From Alloscardovia sp963543015 (GTDB lineage Bacteria; Actinomycetota; Actinomycetes; Actinomycetales; Bifidobacteriaceae): 64,000 nucleotides of DNA. Below are positions 19,501 through 28,166 of this stretch, piece by piece (positions within the stretch are counted from its first letter, which is position 1; each line of letters opens with the position of its first letter). Under the pieces are notes generated by a model. It worked only from the letters and a program-made list of their open reading frames with translations, did not search any database and was not told the origin of the DNA. The stretch covers positions 1 through 64,000 of the forward strand of contig CAUTYZ010000009.1 of the NCBI GenBank assembly GCA_963543015.1, given 5' to 3'. The position numbers and the translations under genes were made by a program.

Positions 19501-20057
19501 TGAACGGCTTGCGCGATACGTCTATCGCGCAGTTGATTAATCGTGCGTCGTCGTTGGAGCCACGTTCGCAGGTTACGATTGCGGGCTTGATTACGAGCGT
19601 CGAGCGCAAAATTTCCAAGAAGGGTAATCCATGGGCAATTATCACTGTGGAAGATATGGAAGCGTCCATTCAGTGTCTCTTCTTTGGAAAAGCTTATGAA
19701 GCGAGCGCAAGTCAGCTGAACATTGATACCATCGTGCGCGTGCGCGGTTTTGCGGAAGCGCGTGACGAGGCTGTATCTATTCGCGCGGCAGAGATGGAAG
19801 TTCCAAAAATTGAGGACGTCGATAATTCGGTTCTGACGTTAACTCTTCCGGAACAGGCACTGCTGAGTCAGAATATGGAAGGCTTGGCGAATGTTTTGCA
19901 CATGCATCCGGGATATTCGGAAGTTCGCTTGATGGTCATTCATGGGGACGGTTCGTGCTCAGTGATTACAATGGGTGATAATTTCCGCGTGCTCAAGGAT
20001 GCGTCGCTGTATGGCGATATTAAGGCAATGTTTGGCCCGCACTGCATCGGGAATTAA
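16506..20057 (+). CDS. dnaE: DNA polymerase III alpha subunit
   Basis: 1183 residues, the normal DnaE length. The N-terminal PHP domain (FVHLHVHTHYSMLDGAAP) leads to palm motifs including the catalytic PDIDVDFD near 420, GVHACATIMAS, and a helix-hairpin-helix region; the C-terminal OB fold is at VTIAGLITSVERKISKKGNPW. It is the main replicative polymerase. There is no Shine-Dalgarno before ATG 16506: only two bases separate the ATG from a TAGAAT, so initiation may be leaderless or use an unusual leader. Confidence 0.97.
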   Translation: MADVKPSDFVHLHVHTHYSMLDGAAPIKELVDAVKAQGQVAVGITDHGNMHGAYELWSTAVGAGIKPIIGIEAYLTPGTSRFDTSRVHWRTSEDQRNDDVSANGSYTHLTMLAETDQGLTNLLKASSVANLEGLFGKSPRMDREVLNTYSKGVIATSGCPSGEVQTRLRLGQYDEALRAAGEFQDIFGKDNYYVELMDHGLPIETRVRKELLDIAKKINAPLVVTNDTHYAKESDASAQDALLCINSGSRLTDPNRFKFGGSGYYIKSAQEMYDLFKEFPEACYNTVEIAERCNVIFDDHQDGAFMPEFDCPEGWDETSLFLKHVQDGLMRRYDGNVPEEVARQADYECGVICQMQFCGYFLVVADYINWAKEHGIMVGPGRGSAAGSMVAYAMGITELDPLKHGLIFERFLNPERVSLPDIDVDFDPEGRMKVLEYVADKYGHDKVAQCVTYGTIKTKQALKDSARIMNYDFSMGEQMTKALPPAVGGKDITVHDIFNKDAKRYDEAKEFRDLYDSNTDVQKITKQAMGIEGLIRQTGVHACATIMASNPITETSPLLKRTDGTVTTTFEYHTCETLGLVKMDFLGLSNLTVIRDTITNIGNNGKPTFNIEDVPIDDEETYKLLSRGDTLGVFQLDSDGMRNLLKSLKPDNFNDISALIALYRPGPMDVDSHNNYAKRKNGLQQIVPIHPEVAEPLAEVLDETYGLIVYQEQVQSAARILAGYSLGRADVLRRAMGKKKPEVLAKEQVPFFEGMAQHGYSREAAQAVWDIFVPFAGYAFNKAHSAAYGLVSYWTAYLKTHYPTEFMAALLENAKNDKNKTALYLGEARRMGIQVLPPDINESQLQFSAVGDVVRFGLAAIRNVGADRVTEIIKEREGEKGKFVNFLDFINRVPLNALNKRMVESLIKGGAFDNTDGNRRALVTIHEEAIDIVAPIKRKEAEGQFDLFADMGGDEDVSSVEISVPDIDEWDKSTKLNFEREMLGLYVSDHPLSGMESVLNGLRDTSIAQLINRASSLEPRSQVTIAGLITSVERKISKKGNPWAIITVEDMEASIQCLFFGKAYEASASQLNIDTIVRVRGFAEARDEAVSIRAAEMEVPKIEDVDNSVLTLTLPEQALLSQNMEGLANVLHMHPGYSEVRLMVIHGDGSCSVITMGDNFRVLKDASLYGDIKAMFGPHCIGN

Positions 20058-20177
20058 GGCGTGCACTGTATTCATGGTGTATACATGGACTGTAGGCGCG
20101 GCTAGACATACGTTGTAGGCTTGAGAGTGCGCGGCGAATGCGAAGGCGTGAGGCATGGGACACGGTAGGAGGGGTCT

Positions 20178-20930
20178 ATGAGTGAGGATGACAAGAACGT
20201 GAACGATTTGAACGAATGGAACGCGTCGTCCGGTCATGGCGACGGTGATTTGAGTGATGATCAGGTCAACGCTGCTTTCGCTGATTTGGAAAAGCAGTTT
20301 GCGGATGATTTCGGCAAGGAATTGGACGATAATCTCACGGATACGTATGGAAATTCGGCTCCTGCCTCTTCTGCCTTTTCTGCTGCATCTTCCTCATCTT
20401 CAGAGTCGAGCGTGGATGACAATTTTTCGATTGATCCGAATTTTGACGACGAATTAGCGGGAATTATCGGTGATAAAGCGAAAATGGCGATGCTCATTAC
20501 GCAGGTTCGCGATCCGCAATTTTTGGCGGCATTGTGCAAACTGATGGATATCGATGCGCTGTGTGTGGGATTCCCAACTGGTTCGTGCGCTATTTTGCAT
20601 AATAAGAACGGCCAAGCACCAGAAGAGGGAGCACGTGAGCTTTCTGACGTGGTAGCGGGCATGTCAGTCGTTTCGTGCGTCAATCGCGCGGATAAAATTA
20701 CCGCTACGCATTGGCTCAACGGTACTGTCGTCGAAAATATGACCCCGCCACTGCTGTTTACCACGATTGATTCGACTATTGAAGACTTGATGATTGGTTT
20801 GCAAAATGTCGATGATTTGTCAGTTGCGGGTTATGAACAGGTCGAATCGAATACCTTCTCTACGACTGAAGAGGCGACGAAGTTTATTCGTACGTTTATG
20901 ACGTCGTATATGGATGGTGACGAAGACTAG
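20178..20930 (+). CDS. Conserved hypothetical protein between dnaE and glnA
   Basis: 250 residues with no membrane segment. The first 90 are acidic and low complexity (D/E/N, then Ala/Ser-rich). The rest appears folded: AGIIGDKAKMAMLITQVRDPQFLAALCKLMDIDALCV, then an Ala/Gly/Cys-containing middle and FTTTEEATKFIRTFM-like end. I do not recognise the family. The ribosome site AGGAGGGG at 20167-20174 is strong, so it should be well translated. Codon use matches its neighbours. Confidence 0.75.
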   Translation: MSEDDKNVNDLNEWNASSGHGDGDLSDDQVNAAFADLEKQFADDFGKELDDNLTDTYGNSAPASSAFSAASSSSSESSVDDNFSIDPNFDDELAGIIGDKAKMAMLITQVRDPQFLAALCKLMDIDALCVGFPTGSCAILHNKNGQAPEEGARELSDVVAGMSVVSCVNRADKITATHWLNGTVVENMTPPLLFTTIDSTIEDLMIGLQNVDDLSVAGYEQVESNTFSTTEEATKFIRTFMTSYMDGDED

Positions 20931-21043
20931 TTTGTTGCTGTTTCGTGAGCTTGGAACGGTCAATTCTGCAAAAATTTTCGAAATTTTTCTCATAACGAGA
21001 GAATTAACACAAGTCGAAACATTTTCTTGTAAGAATAGAAACC

Positions 21044-22381
21044 ATGAATAAGCAACAAGAATTTGCATTACGTACTGTTGAAGAGCGCGATATTCGTTTT
21101 ATCCGCTTGTGGTTTACGGATGTTTTGGGTCAGCTGAAGTCTGTGGCAATTGCCCCTGCCGAACTTGAAGACGCGTTCGAAGAAGGAATTGGCTTTGATG
21201 GATCCGCAATTGAAGGTTTGACGCGCGTTTCTGAGGATGACATGATTGTGCGTCCAGATCCGACAACTTTCCAGATTCTTCCATGGCGAGGCGGCCCTCA
21301 GGGAACTGCGCGCATGTTCTGCGACGTGCTGACGCCAGAAGGTCAGCCATCTTTGGGCGATCCTCGTTATGTGCTCAAGCGCACGCTCATGCAAGCAAAG
21401 GAAATGGGCTTTACCTTCTACGTGCATCCGGAAATTGAATTTTATCTGTTTGAGCCTCAGGACGATTATTCGAAGCCTCCTGTGCCAATTGATGCGGGTG
21501 GATACTTTGATCACGTTCCACGTAGCTCGGGAATGGATTTCCGCCGCTCGACTGTGAATATGCTGGAACAGATGGGAATTTCTGTGGAGTATTCTCATCA
21601 CGAAGCAGGTCCAGGTCAAAACGAAATTGATTTGCGTTACGCGGATGCCTTAGCTGTTGCGGACAATATTATGACCTTCCGTACAGTCGTGAAGGAAGTG
21701 TCGCTCGAACGCGGAATTCACGCAAGCTTCATGCCTAAGCCATTGGCAGATCAGCCAGGCTCGGGTATGCACACGCATTTGAGCCTGTTTGAAGGCGATG
21801 CGAATGCCTTCTACGAAGCAGGTCAAGAATTCAACATGAGCCAAACTGCTCGTCAGTTTGCAGCAGGCTTGCTTTACCATGCTGCTGAAATTACTGCTGT
21901 GACGAACCAGTACGTCAATTCGTATAAGCGTTTGTGGGGTGGAGCAGAAGCTCCAAGCTTCGTCTGCTGGGGACACAATAACCGCTCTGCGCTGTTACGC
22001 ATCCCACAGTACAAGCCAGGCAAGGGCAATTCTGCACGCATGGAGTTCCGCGGTCTCGATCCTGTGGCAAATCCATACCTCGCATACTCGGTCTTGCTTG
22101 CGGCAGGTCTCGATGGTATCAAGCAGGGAATGGAACTGGGCGAACCAACAAGTGATGACGTGTGGGAGCTCACCGATATCGAACGTCAGGCAATGGGTAT
22201 CCAGCCTCTTCCAGACTCCTTGGATACAGCGCTGAAGATTATGGAGAAGTCAGACTTTGTGGCTTCCGTGCTCGGCGAACACGTCTTCGAGTACTTCTTG
22301 CGCAACAAGCGTAAGGAATGGGAGGAGTACCGTATGCAGGTCACTCCATACGAGCTGGAGAAGTATTTGCCAAGGCTGTAA
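21044..22381 (+). CDS. glnA: Type I glutamine synthetase
   Basis: 445 residues. Signature motifs: the beta-grasp LWFTDVLGQLKSV, GFDGSAIEGLTRV, catalytic EIEFYLF, HHEAGPGQNEIDLRY, and the ATP-binding KPLADQPGSGMHTHLSL. It makes glutamine from glutamate and ammonia. The regulatory NLYDLP loop tyrosine of adenylylated enzymes is absent (the region reads VWELTDIERQAMG), so this is the GSI-alpha-like type, not controlled by GlnE-style adenylylation. No ribosome site precedes ATG 21044; AAGAAT at 21031-21036 is about where a -10 would be for a leaderless mRNA. Confidence 0.95.
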   Translation: MNKQQEFALRTVEERDIRFIRLWFTDVLGQLKSVAIAPAELEDAFEEGIGFDGSAIEGLTRVSEDDMIVRPDPTTFQILPWRGGPQGTARMFCDVLTPEGQPSLGDPRYVLKRTLMQAKEMGFTFYVHPEIEFYLFEPQDDYSKPPVPIDAGGYFDHVPRSSGMDFRRSTVNMLEQMGISVEYSHHEAGPGQNEIDLRYADALAVADNIMTFRTVVKEVSLERGIHASFMPKPLADQPGSGMHTHLSLFEGDANAFYEAGQEFNMSQTARQFAAGLLYHAAEITAVTNQYVNSYKRLWGGAEAPSFVCWGHNNRSALLRIPQYKPGKGNSARMEFRGLDPVANPYLAYSVLLAAGLDGIKQGMELGEPTSDDVWELTDIERQAMGIQPLPDSLDTALKIMEKSDFVASVLGEHVFEYFLRNKRKEWEEYRMQVTPYELEKYLPRL

Positions 22382-22418
22382 TTCTTCGCCAAAGTGAAAC
22401 TGGGAAAGTGAAACTGTG

Positions 22419-22460
22419 AAAGCTGCGGGTACGTGTGTGCCCGCAGCTTTTGTTTGTGGT
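22419..22460 (+). terminator. Rho-independent terminator after glnA
   Basis: AAAGCTGCGGG at 22419-22429 pairs perfectly with CCCGCAGCTTT at 22440-22450, followed by a T/G-rich tail. Confidence 0.85.
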
Positions 22461-22464
22461 TTTT

Positions 22465-22535
22465 ACGTTTTTAGCAGGTCGTATCGTGTAGGGACTTTAC
22501 AGGGAGCTCAAGGCAGTACGACTTGCTAAAAATGT
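22465..22535 (+). repeat. Palindromic repeat element, copy 1 (AGG arm on the left)
   Basis: Left arm ACGTTTTTAGCAGGTCGTA and right arm TACGACTTGCTAAAAATGT (22517-22535) are inverted repeats of 19 bp whose only two differences would be G-U pairs in RNA. The centre is about 33 bp and not conserved. The copy lies just after the glnA terminator. Copies 2-4 are at 22646, 22779 and 38761. Confidence 0.85.
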
Positions 22536-22645
22536 TTTTGGGGTGTGGAGGAACGAGAAGGGGGGGATTGGGGTCGCAGCGACGAGAACGATGTGGCGAA
22601 TAGCGACTGTGACAATGACGTGGAATGAAATTTCAGATGGTATGA

Positions 22646-22726
22646 ACATTTTTAGCAAGTCGTCATGTCTGACGATGAAAAATAATTCGCACGACAATCG
22701 CGCGCGATACGACCTGCTAAAAACGT
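22646..22726 (-). repeat. Palindromic repeat element, copy 2 (inverted orientation)
   Basis: Left arm begins ACATTTTTAGCAAGTCGT and right arm TACGACCTGCTAAAAACGT ends at 22726. Here the AGG-type arm is on the right, so the element is copy 1 in reverse orientation. As in copy 1, the AGG arm carries ACG and the AAG arm carries ACA at the outer end. The centre (about 43 bp) contains CGATGAAAAA, shared with copy 4. Confidence 0.85.
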
Positions 22727-22778
22727 GGTGGAGTTCGGTGGAATCACCATCAGATCCTGTGTGGGACGGTTGATAAAA

Positions 22779-22860
22779 ACATTTTTAGCAAGTCGTATCG
22801 TGTGATTCAAAAATTTGCTTTGTATCAAGACAGCACGATGATACGACCTGCTAAAAATGT
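22779..22860 (-). repeat. Palindromic repeat element, copy 3 (inverted orientation)
   Basis: Left arm ACATTTTTAGCAAGTCGTA (continuing TCGTG) and right arm TACGACCTGCTAAAAATGT at 22842-22860. The AGG-type arm is on the right. Together copies 1-3 fill most of the 577-bp gap between glnA and the hrpA stop; I see no gene in this gap. Confidence 0.85.
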
Positions 22861-22893
22861 ATTCCGCAGGTACAGCCAGAGTAAAAATGAGCC

Positions 22894-22958
22894 CCGTGAG
22901 AGACCGAGATAGAGACTGAACCTGAGACTGAGCCTGAGACCGAGATTGAGACCGCGAC
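22894..22958. repeat. Degenerate GAGACY/CCTGAG simple repeat directly after the hrpA stop
   Basis: On the plus strand the stretch is built of six-base variants GAGACC, GAGACT, GAGCCT and GAGATT. On the minus strand it follows the hrpA TAA immediately and, in the hrpA frame, would encode a (V/I/G)-S dipeptide run. It looks like a slipped-strand repeat tract; no function is visible. Confidence 0.6.
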
Positions 22959-25900
22959 TTAAGCCGCAGCTGCAGCCTTCCTCAGCCTCTTCATGCTGAT
23001 TGGATACGCAGTCCCGTACTCCTGCGCCCACAAGGAGACAAGGAATTCCTCATACATCCAGCGCACATTCTCGGCCACGCGCATTGCCTCATCGTGGACG
23101 GGCCCTGCTGGCGATTTGTCCGCGCGAGCCTGAGCCGAGTCGACGATAGCGTGAGCCTCGTCAGCCTCCCACGCCCATTGCACATCACGGTCGCGATTTT
23201 GTTTCGCCTTCTCGATGCGCAGCACATCCGCCTGGAGATAGCGTTTGACGCGCGGAATGTATTCGGCTGGAGTTGCCGCGATGAATCCTTCGTGAACCAG
23301 CGCATCCGCATGAGTGCGCACAGATTGCAAAACTGACAGCAGCGGCAAATCCGCCTTACCACTGACCATGTCTTGCACATTGCCATACGCCTGCAAAATT
23401 CCAATCACATCATGTGCGACGGCATACACGGTATCCTCGAAAACGTTGATAATTCCCGCCACTGCTTCTGCCAGCTTCGCATCCGAGTCGATGTTGTTAA
23501 TGTTCGGAAGGAGTCGCTTGACCGCTGCCAATTGAATGTCATCAATTGTCGCATCAATAGACTTATACGGTGCAGTTGCAAGGATAAGAGCCTCGTTTCC
23601 CAGCCAGCGCGAACGGATACGTTCGTTCGGCAATTTCACTGCTTGCAAAGCGCTATCCCACAGCATGTCTTGACGAAGCTGCGTGGTTGCGCCGGCATTG
23701 TGAAGCAAATCAGCGCGCTGCACCTCGTTACCCGCGGCACGCGCTTTCTTTGCCTGCCGAGAAATTGTATTCTGCGCGGATTGCTGAGCGCGTTCGCTAA
23801 AGTGCTGCTGCAAGTATGCCAAATCTTTCGACGTGGCGAGAATTTGCGGTTTGCGCTTGATTCGTCCGCGAGGTCCGCGCACAGGATCGGTTTCTACTGC
23901 AAAATTCAAACGTACGAAGTTTGGCAAACGGTCTAATTGTTCCGCGCCGAAATCTTCCGGATGAAGCTGAGCATTCGTGATGCTAATTGCCGCTTGAGTA
24001 AACGCATGTGTAAAATCAGGAATCTGCTCATCCATAGCCTCGTGAGATCCAGGAAGATGCGTAAAACGTTCATCCATCCATTCGCGAATTCTAGCAGCAG
24101 TATTCGGAGCTGGAACGAATTGTACGCGCAAAGCCTTAGGAAGCGACTTAATCGTGTTGACAATTAAGTCGTCCAGAAGTCCCGGAACTGTCCACGTAAA
24201 ATCTGACGGCTGCACGCGCAAAAGAACGGACAGCGGGATATGCACGGTCACGCCATCATTGTCGGCGTGAGGATCGTACACGTACGTCAATTTCAGCGCA
24301 AATTCAGACGAATCTGTTCCGCGAACAAACCACGTGTCTGGATAATCGCTCAAATCCGTTGACGATTCAGCAATCCTTGACACCTTCGAAGGATCGAAGG
24401 TGAGAGCATCAGGACGAACGGAATGCTCGGATTTCCACCATTGAGCAAGTTCGACCACAGACGTGACTGTCGGAGGCAGAACTGCATCATAAAATTCGTA
24501 CAAATCCTCGTCATTCACAGTATCGGCGATCTGACGCGTGCGGTGAGTTTCCTCTTGCGAGTCCTCAAGAATCTGTCGATTATGCTCGACGAATTCGTCA
24601 TAACTGAATCGACGAGAAATATCGCCTTCTATAAGTCCCTGTCGAATGAGCAGATTGCGCGCTTCAGCAGGATTAATACGGCCCCACTGCACTTGGCGGT
24701 CAGAAATAATTGGCAAACCATACAAATGAATGGTCGAATTTGCCACAGCACTTCCCGCAGTTGCCGACCAATGAGGAGCGCCGTACGATGTACGCGTCAA
24801 ATCTTTGCCAAGCGAATATGCCCACGCAGGGTCAATTTCCGCACTCATGCGAGCCCACAAACGCGAGGTTTCTACGAGTTCACTCGTCATCACCCAAGCT
24901 GGGGTAGCAGAAGCGACCGCAGAGCCAGGGAAGAGTGAGAAGTGCGCTCCGCGAGCGCCTTGATACTCGTTTTTTGCAATTTTGGTCGCACGCTTCATAG
25001 CTCGTGCACGAGCAGCGCCCTTAAGCCCCGTAAATTGCGATGCTTTCGGTTCACGAATCACCTGCATACCGATAGAGGAGAGAAGACCAGCCAGCATCGA
25101 GCGGTGAATGCTCTGATCATCCCACGAGCAGGACAGCGACCCCGCAGCCTGCTGAGCCTGAGGAAGAGCAAGAATATCCGCAGCGAGACGCTTCGTCGGC
25201 GTTACGTCGCCCACAGTCCACTTCATGTCAGCGCACATGGTCGACAGCTGCTCATACAGGTCTTTCCACTGGCGCATACGCAAGAAATTCACGTATTCAG
25301 CTTGGCATAATTTGCGGAATTGCGAATTCGACAAACGGTCTTGTCTGCCAAAGAAATACATCCACACATTAAGCGCCGTCAAAAAATCTGAGTGAGAATT
25401 CTCAAAACGCTTATGAATACGGTCAGCTTCGTCACGTACTTCCTCAGGACGTTCGCGCGGATCTTGCAAACTCAAGAACGCAACGATAGCGAGAATAGCC
25501 GCGAGATTATTGGGAGTCGTCGAACTTGCTTCGATAATCATGCGAGCCAAACGCACGTCAATAGGAAGGCGTGCCAATTGACGGCCAATTTTTGTAAGAA
25601 CGACGTCGGTTTTGGTAGAGGAGTTGCGCTGTGAATTGTTCTGAGAGTTGTTCTGTGCACCGTGATGTGAGCGGCGAGCTTTCACATGCTTAATTGCGCG
25701 CAATTCCAGCAATTCATTAAAGCCATCGCTGACAGCACGCATATCCGGCGGATCGATAAAACCGAAATCGGTCACATCATGAGCAGTATGAGCCACTCCC
25801 ACGGAGAGCATCTGCAAAACAACCGAGCCCAGCGAGGTACGCAAAATCTCAGGATCGGTAAATTCGGGACGAGATGCAAAATCTTCCGACGAATACAATC

Positions 25901-27206
25901 GAATTGCGATACCATCTGCCACACGACCGCATCGACCAGAACGCTGATTCGCGCTCGCCTGAGAAATCGGCTCAATAGGAAGGCGCTGAACTTTCGCCGT
26001 CTTCGAATAGCGGGAGATGCGTGCAAAACCAGGGTCGACTACATAGCGAATTCCCGGAACTGTCAGAGACGTTTCTGCCACATTCGTTGCGATGATAATG
26101 CGCTGATGCGTGTGCTGTTCGAAAACCTTGTGCTGGTCTTTCGCACTCAAACGGGCATACAACGGCACGATTTCGATACCATCAGGACGCTGAGACGAAC
26201 GACCCGATGCGTTTGTATTGATAACGCGCGTTCCGAAATCCTTGGAAATAGCTCGTTCATACTCGCGAATATCGCGCTCGCCAGCAGCAAACACGAGGAT
26301 GTCGCGAGGACCATTCGTATGCGTGGAATGCGTAACGAGCTGAGCACACGCGCGGGCAACGGCCGTCGAGACTGCCATATCGTCGTCGAAGTCGGAATCG
26401 TCATCGGAGTTGTTTGCAGCATCTGCATCGGAGGCTGATGACGATGATGACGACGACGATGAGCCAGCATTTGTCGCATTCAGCCCCGGAAACGCGCTCA
26501 AATTTCGAACAAGAGAAGGCGCGCTTCCCACTGGCTCATAGAGAATTTCCACAGGGAACGTACGACCGCTCACCTCGATAATGGGCACAGTTTTGCCAAT
26601 AACGCGCAAAAAATGCTCTTGGAATTTTGCAGAATCAATCGTCGCCGACGTGATAATGAGCTTCAAATCTTTGCGCTGTGGCAAGACAGTCGTCAAATAG
26701 CCAAGCAAAAAGTCAATGTTTAGGCTGCGTTCGTGAGCCTCGTCAATCATGATTGTGTCGTATGCGGACAACAGCGGATCATGCTGAATATGCGTCAGCA
26801 AAATACCGTCCGTAGCGATGACGAGACGAGTCTTGCTCGAACTTTCATCCGTAAAACGAACGCGATAACCCACCTGATCGCCAAGCTTGCTATGCGTTTC
26901 CTCAGCGATACGCTCGGCGACGGAACGCGCCGCGATACGACGAGGCTGGGTTACGATAATTTTCTTGCCATGAGTGCCTCGACCCATATCGAGAAGCATT
27001 TTCGGAATCTGGGTCGTCTTACCCGAACCCGTTTGACCCGAAACGATAACGACTTGAGACGAACGAATCGCCTCCATAATCTCGTCGTGGGCTTTGCTGA
27101 CAGGAAGAGCGTCAGGGTAGGAGAAAACGAGGGAAGCAGAGCTGCGTTCAGTGCTATTCCTGCTTCCCTTTGTGTCGGAGCTGTTTGTTGTGTGCTTTTC
27201 AGCCAT
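22959..27206 (-). CDS. hrpA: ATP-dependent RNA helicase HrpA (DEAH box)
   Basis: 1415 residues, normal for bacterial HrpA. Motif I SGQTGSGKTTQIPKML is near residues 56-71, motif II DEAH is in MIDEAHERSLNIDFLLGY, and motif VI is QRSGRCGR. HA2/OB domains and a long C-terminal HrpA-specific region (DUF3418-like) follow. A Ser/Asp-rich insertion (about 240-275) is unusual low-complexity sequence within the helicase core. The protein unwinds RNA and is linked to ribosome rescue in other bacteria. Its ATG overlaps the stop of the upstream methyltransferase (TAATG), so the two genes are coupled. Confidence 0.95.
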   Translation of the reverse strand: MAEKHTTNSSDTKGSRNSTERSSASLVFSYPDALPVSKAHDEIMEAIRSSQVVIVSGQTGSGKTTQIPKMLLDMGRGTHGKKIIVTQPRRIAARSVAERIAEETHSKLGDQVGYRVRFTDESSSKTRLVIATDGILLTHIQHDPLLSAYDTIMIDEAHERSLNIDFLLGYLTTVLPQRKDLKLIITSATIDSAKFQEHFLRVIGKTVPIIEVSGRTFPVEILYEPVGSAPSLVRNLSAFPGLNATNAGSSSSSSSSSASDADAANNSDDDSDFDDDMAVSTAVARACAQLVTHSTHTNGPRDILVFAAGERDIREYERAISKDFGTRVINTNASGRSSQRPDGIEIVPLYARLSAKDQHKVFEQHTHQRIIIATNVAETSLTVPGIRYVVDPGFARISRYSKTAKVQRLPIEPISQASANQRSGRCGRVADGIAIRLYSSEDFASRPEFTDPEILRTSLGSVVLQMLSVGVAHTAHDVTDFGFIDPPDMRAVSDGFNELLELRAIKHVKARRSHHGAQNNSQNNSQRNSSTKTDVVLTKIGRQLARLPIDVRLARMIIEASSTTPNNLAAILAIVAFLSLQDPRERPEEVRDEADRIHKRFENSHSDFLTALNVWMYFFGRQDRLSNSQFRKLCQAEYVNFLRMRQWKDLYEQLSTMCADMKWTVGDVTPTKRLAADILALPQAQQAAGSLSCSWDDQSIHRSMLAGLLSSIGMQVIREPKASQFTGLKGAARARAMKRATKIAKNEYQGARGAHFSLFPGSAVASATPAWVMTSELVETSRLWARMSAEIDPAWAYSLGKDLTRTSYGAPHWSATAGSAVANSTIHLYGLPIISDRQVQWGRINPAEARNLLIRQGLIEGDISRRFSYDEFVEHNRQILEDSQEETHRTRQIADTVNDEDLYEFYDAVLPPTVTSVVELAQWWKSEHSVRPDALTFDPSKVSRIAESSTDLSDYPDTWFVRGTDSSEFALKLTYVYDPHADNDGVTVHIPLSVLLRVQPSDFTWTVPGLLDDLIVNTIKSLPKALRVQFVPAPNTAARIREWMDERFTHLPGSHEAMDEQIPDFTHAFTQAAISITNAQLHPEDFGAEQLDRLPNFVRLNFAVETDPVRGPRGRIKRKPQILATSKDLAYLQQHFSERAQQSAQNTISRQAKKARAAGNEVQRADLLHNAGATTQLRQDMLWDSALQAVKLPNERIRSRWLGNEALILATAPYKSIDATIDDIQLAAVKRLLPNINNIDSDAKLAEAVAGIINVFEDTVYAVAHDVIGILQAYGNVQDMVSGKADLPLLSVLQSVRTHADALVHEGFIAATPAEYIPRVKRYLQADVLRIEKAKQNRDRDVQWAWEADEAHAIVDSAQARADKSPAGPVHDEAMRVAENVRWMYEEFLVSLWAQEYGTAYPISMKRLRKAAAAA

Positions 27207-27991
27207 TAATTACGTGTCACCTCAATAATGCGGTATCCCTTTGCAGATGCGTACTTGGATACCGTAAAGTTTCGTTCTGTATTTTCTGTGTGGTTTGCGA
27301 GGTCTGTGTCTGTATCGTCGTCGTTGAGCTTGTCATCCAACCAACTCATAAGCGGATCTGCGCCCAAATGCTTTTGCACAACCAAATATGCACGACCGCC
27401 GTGTGCAAGACGTGGAAGATACGTCATGAGCAGCTCGTGGAGAGCATCCTTACCAATGCGAATCGGCGGATTGGACCAGATGAGATCGAACTCCGCTGTC
27501 GTCCATTCAGTACCGAAATCGTGTGTGAAGGATTCCACAGTACCCGAGCGAACATTTGTAAAACCAGCAGTTTGAGCATTCTTCTGAGTTAGCTCAACTG
27601 CACGCTCGTTCACGTCTAACGCCCAAATCGTTGCGCTTTCAGGTGATTCAGCAGCAAGACCAAGAGAAATCGGACCCCAACCGCAGCCCAAATCAAGCAG
27701 CTGAGCAGTTCTAGAGAGGTCTTCAGCTTCAGGTGAAGGAGCGCGGTCAAGAAGAACTTTCGTGCCCAAGTCCAATCGGTGCGTGGAAAAGACACTGTTT
27801 GACACTTCCACCTCGTAGTCGTGCCCGCGAACGGTAATATTCAGGCTCTTGCGCTCGTCCTCAGTGGAAGGCTGAGCGCTGAAGTACTGCTCGTTTGGGG
27901 TGGAGCGGGTGTCGTTTTGCTCGGCCTGATGACAGCTCTTGCTTTCGTGCCTGTTTTTGTTAATGGAATCGTGCTGCTGTGGTCGTGCCAT
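27206..27991 (-). CDS. RsmC-like 16S rRNA (guanine-N2) methyltransferase
   Basis: 261 residues. After a charged N-terminus, ITVRGHDYEVEVSNSVFSTHRLD leads to the SAM site LLDLGCGWGPISLGLA near residue 95 and the catalytic motif SNPPIRIGK near 165, the arrangement of RsmC/RlmG single-domain MTS proteins. It probably methylates 16S rRNA (m2G1207), though the exact target is inferred. Start ATG 27991 follows AGAGGAAC. It is the first gene of a two-gene minus-strand unit with hrpA. Confidence 0.85.
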   Translation of the reverse strand: MARPQQHDSINKNRHESKSCHQAEQNDTRSTPNEQYFSAQPSTEDERKSLNITVRGHDYEVEVSNSVFSTHRLDLGTKVLLDRAPSPEAEDLSRTAQLLDLGCGWGPISLGLAAESPESATIWALDVNERAVELTQKNAQTAGFTNVRSGTVESFTHDFGTEWTTAEFDLIWSNPPIRIGKDALHELLMTYLPRLAHGGRAYLVVQKHLGADPLMSWLDDKLNDDDTDTDLANHTENTERNFTVSKYASAKGYRIIEVTRN

Positions 27992-28166
27992 GTTCCTCTG
28001 TCCTCTTTGTGCTTCAGGTGGTTGCTGTGGTTTTGTGCGGGTGTTGTCTTGATCTTAAAACTTTTTATATTCTACCCAATTAAGAGGAATAGCGGGAAAA
28101 ATAGGGAAGAGGTTGGCGATGGGCGGAAAATCGTATTAAAAAGGATAACGATTTTATAAGCGAGCT

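Noticed and set aside
22465..22860. Palindromic copies as ordinary terminators
   Set aside because: Several copies are far from gene ends or follow a good terminator already; identity between copies, including the arm asymmetry, is not explained by termination.
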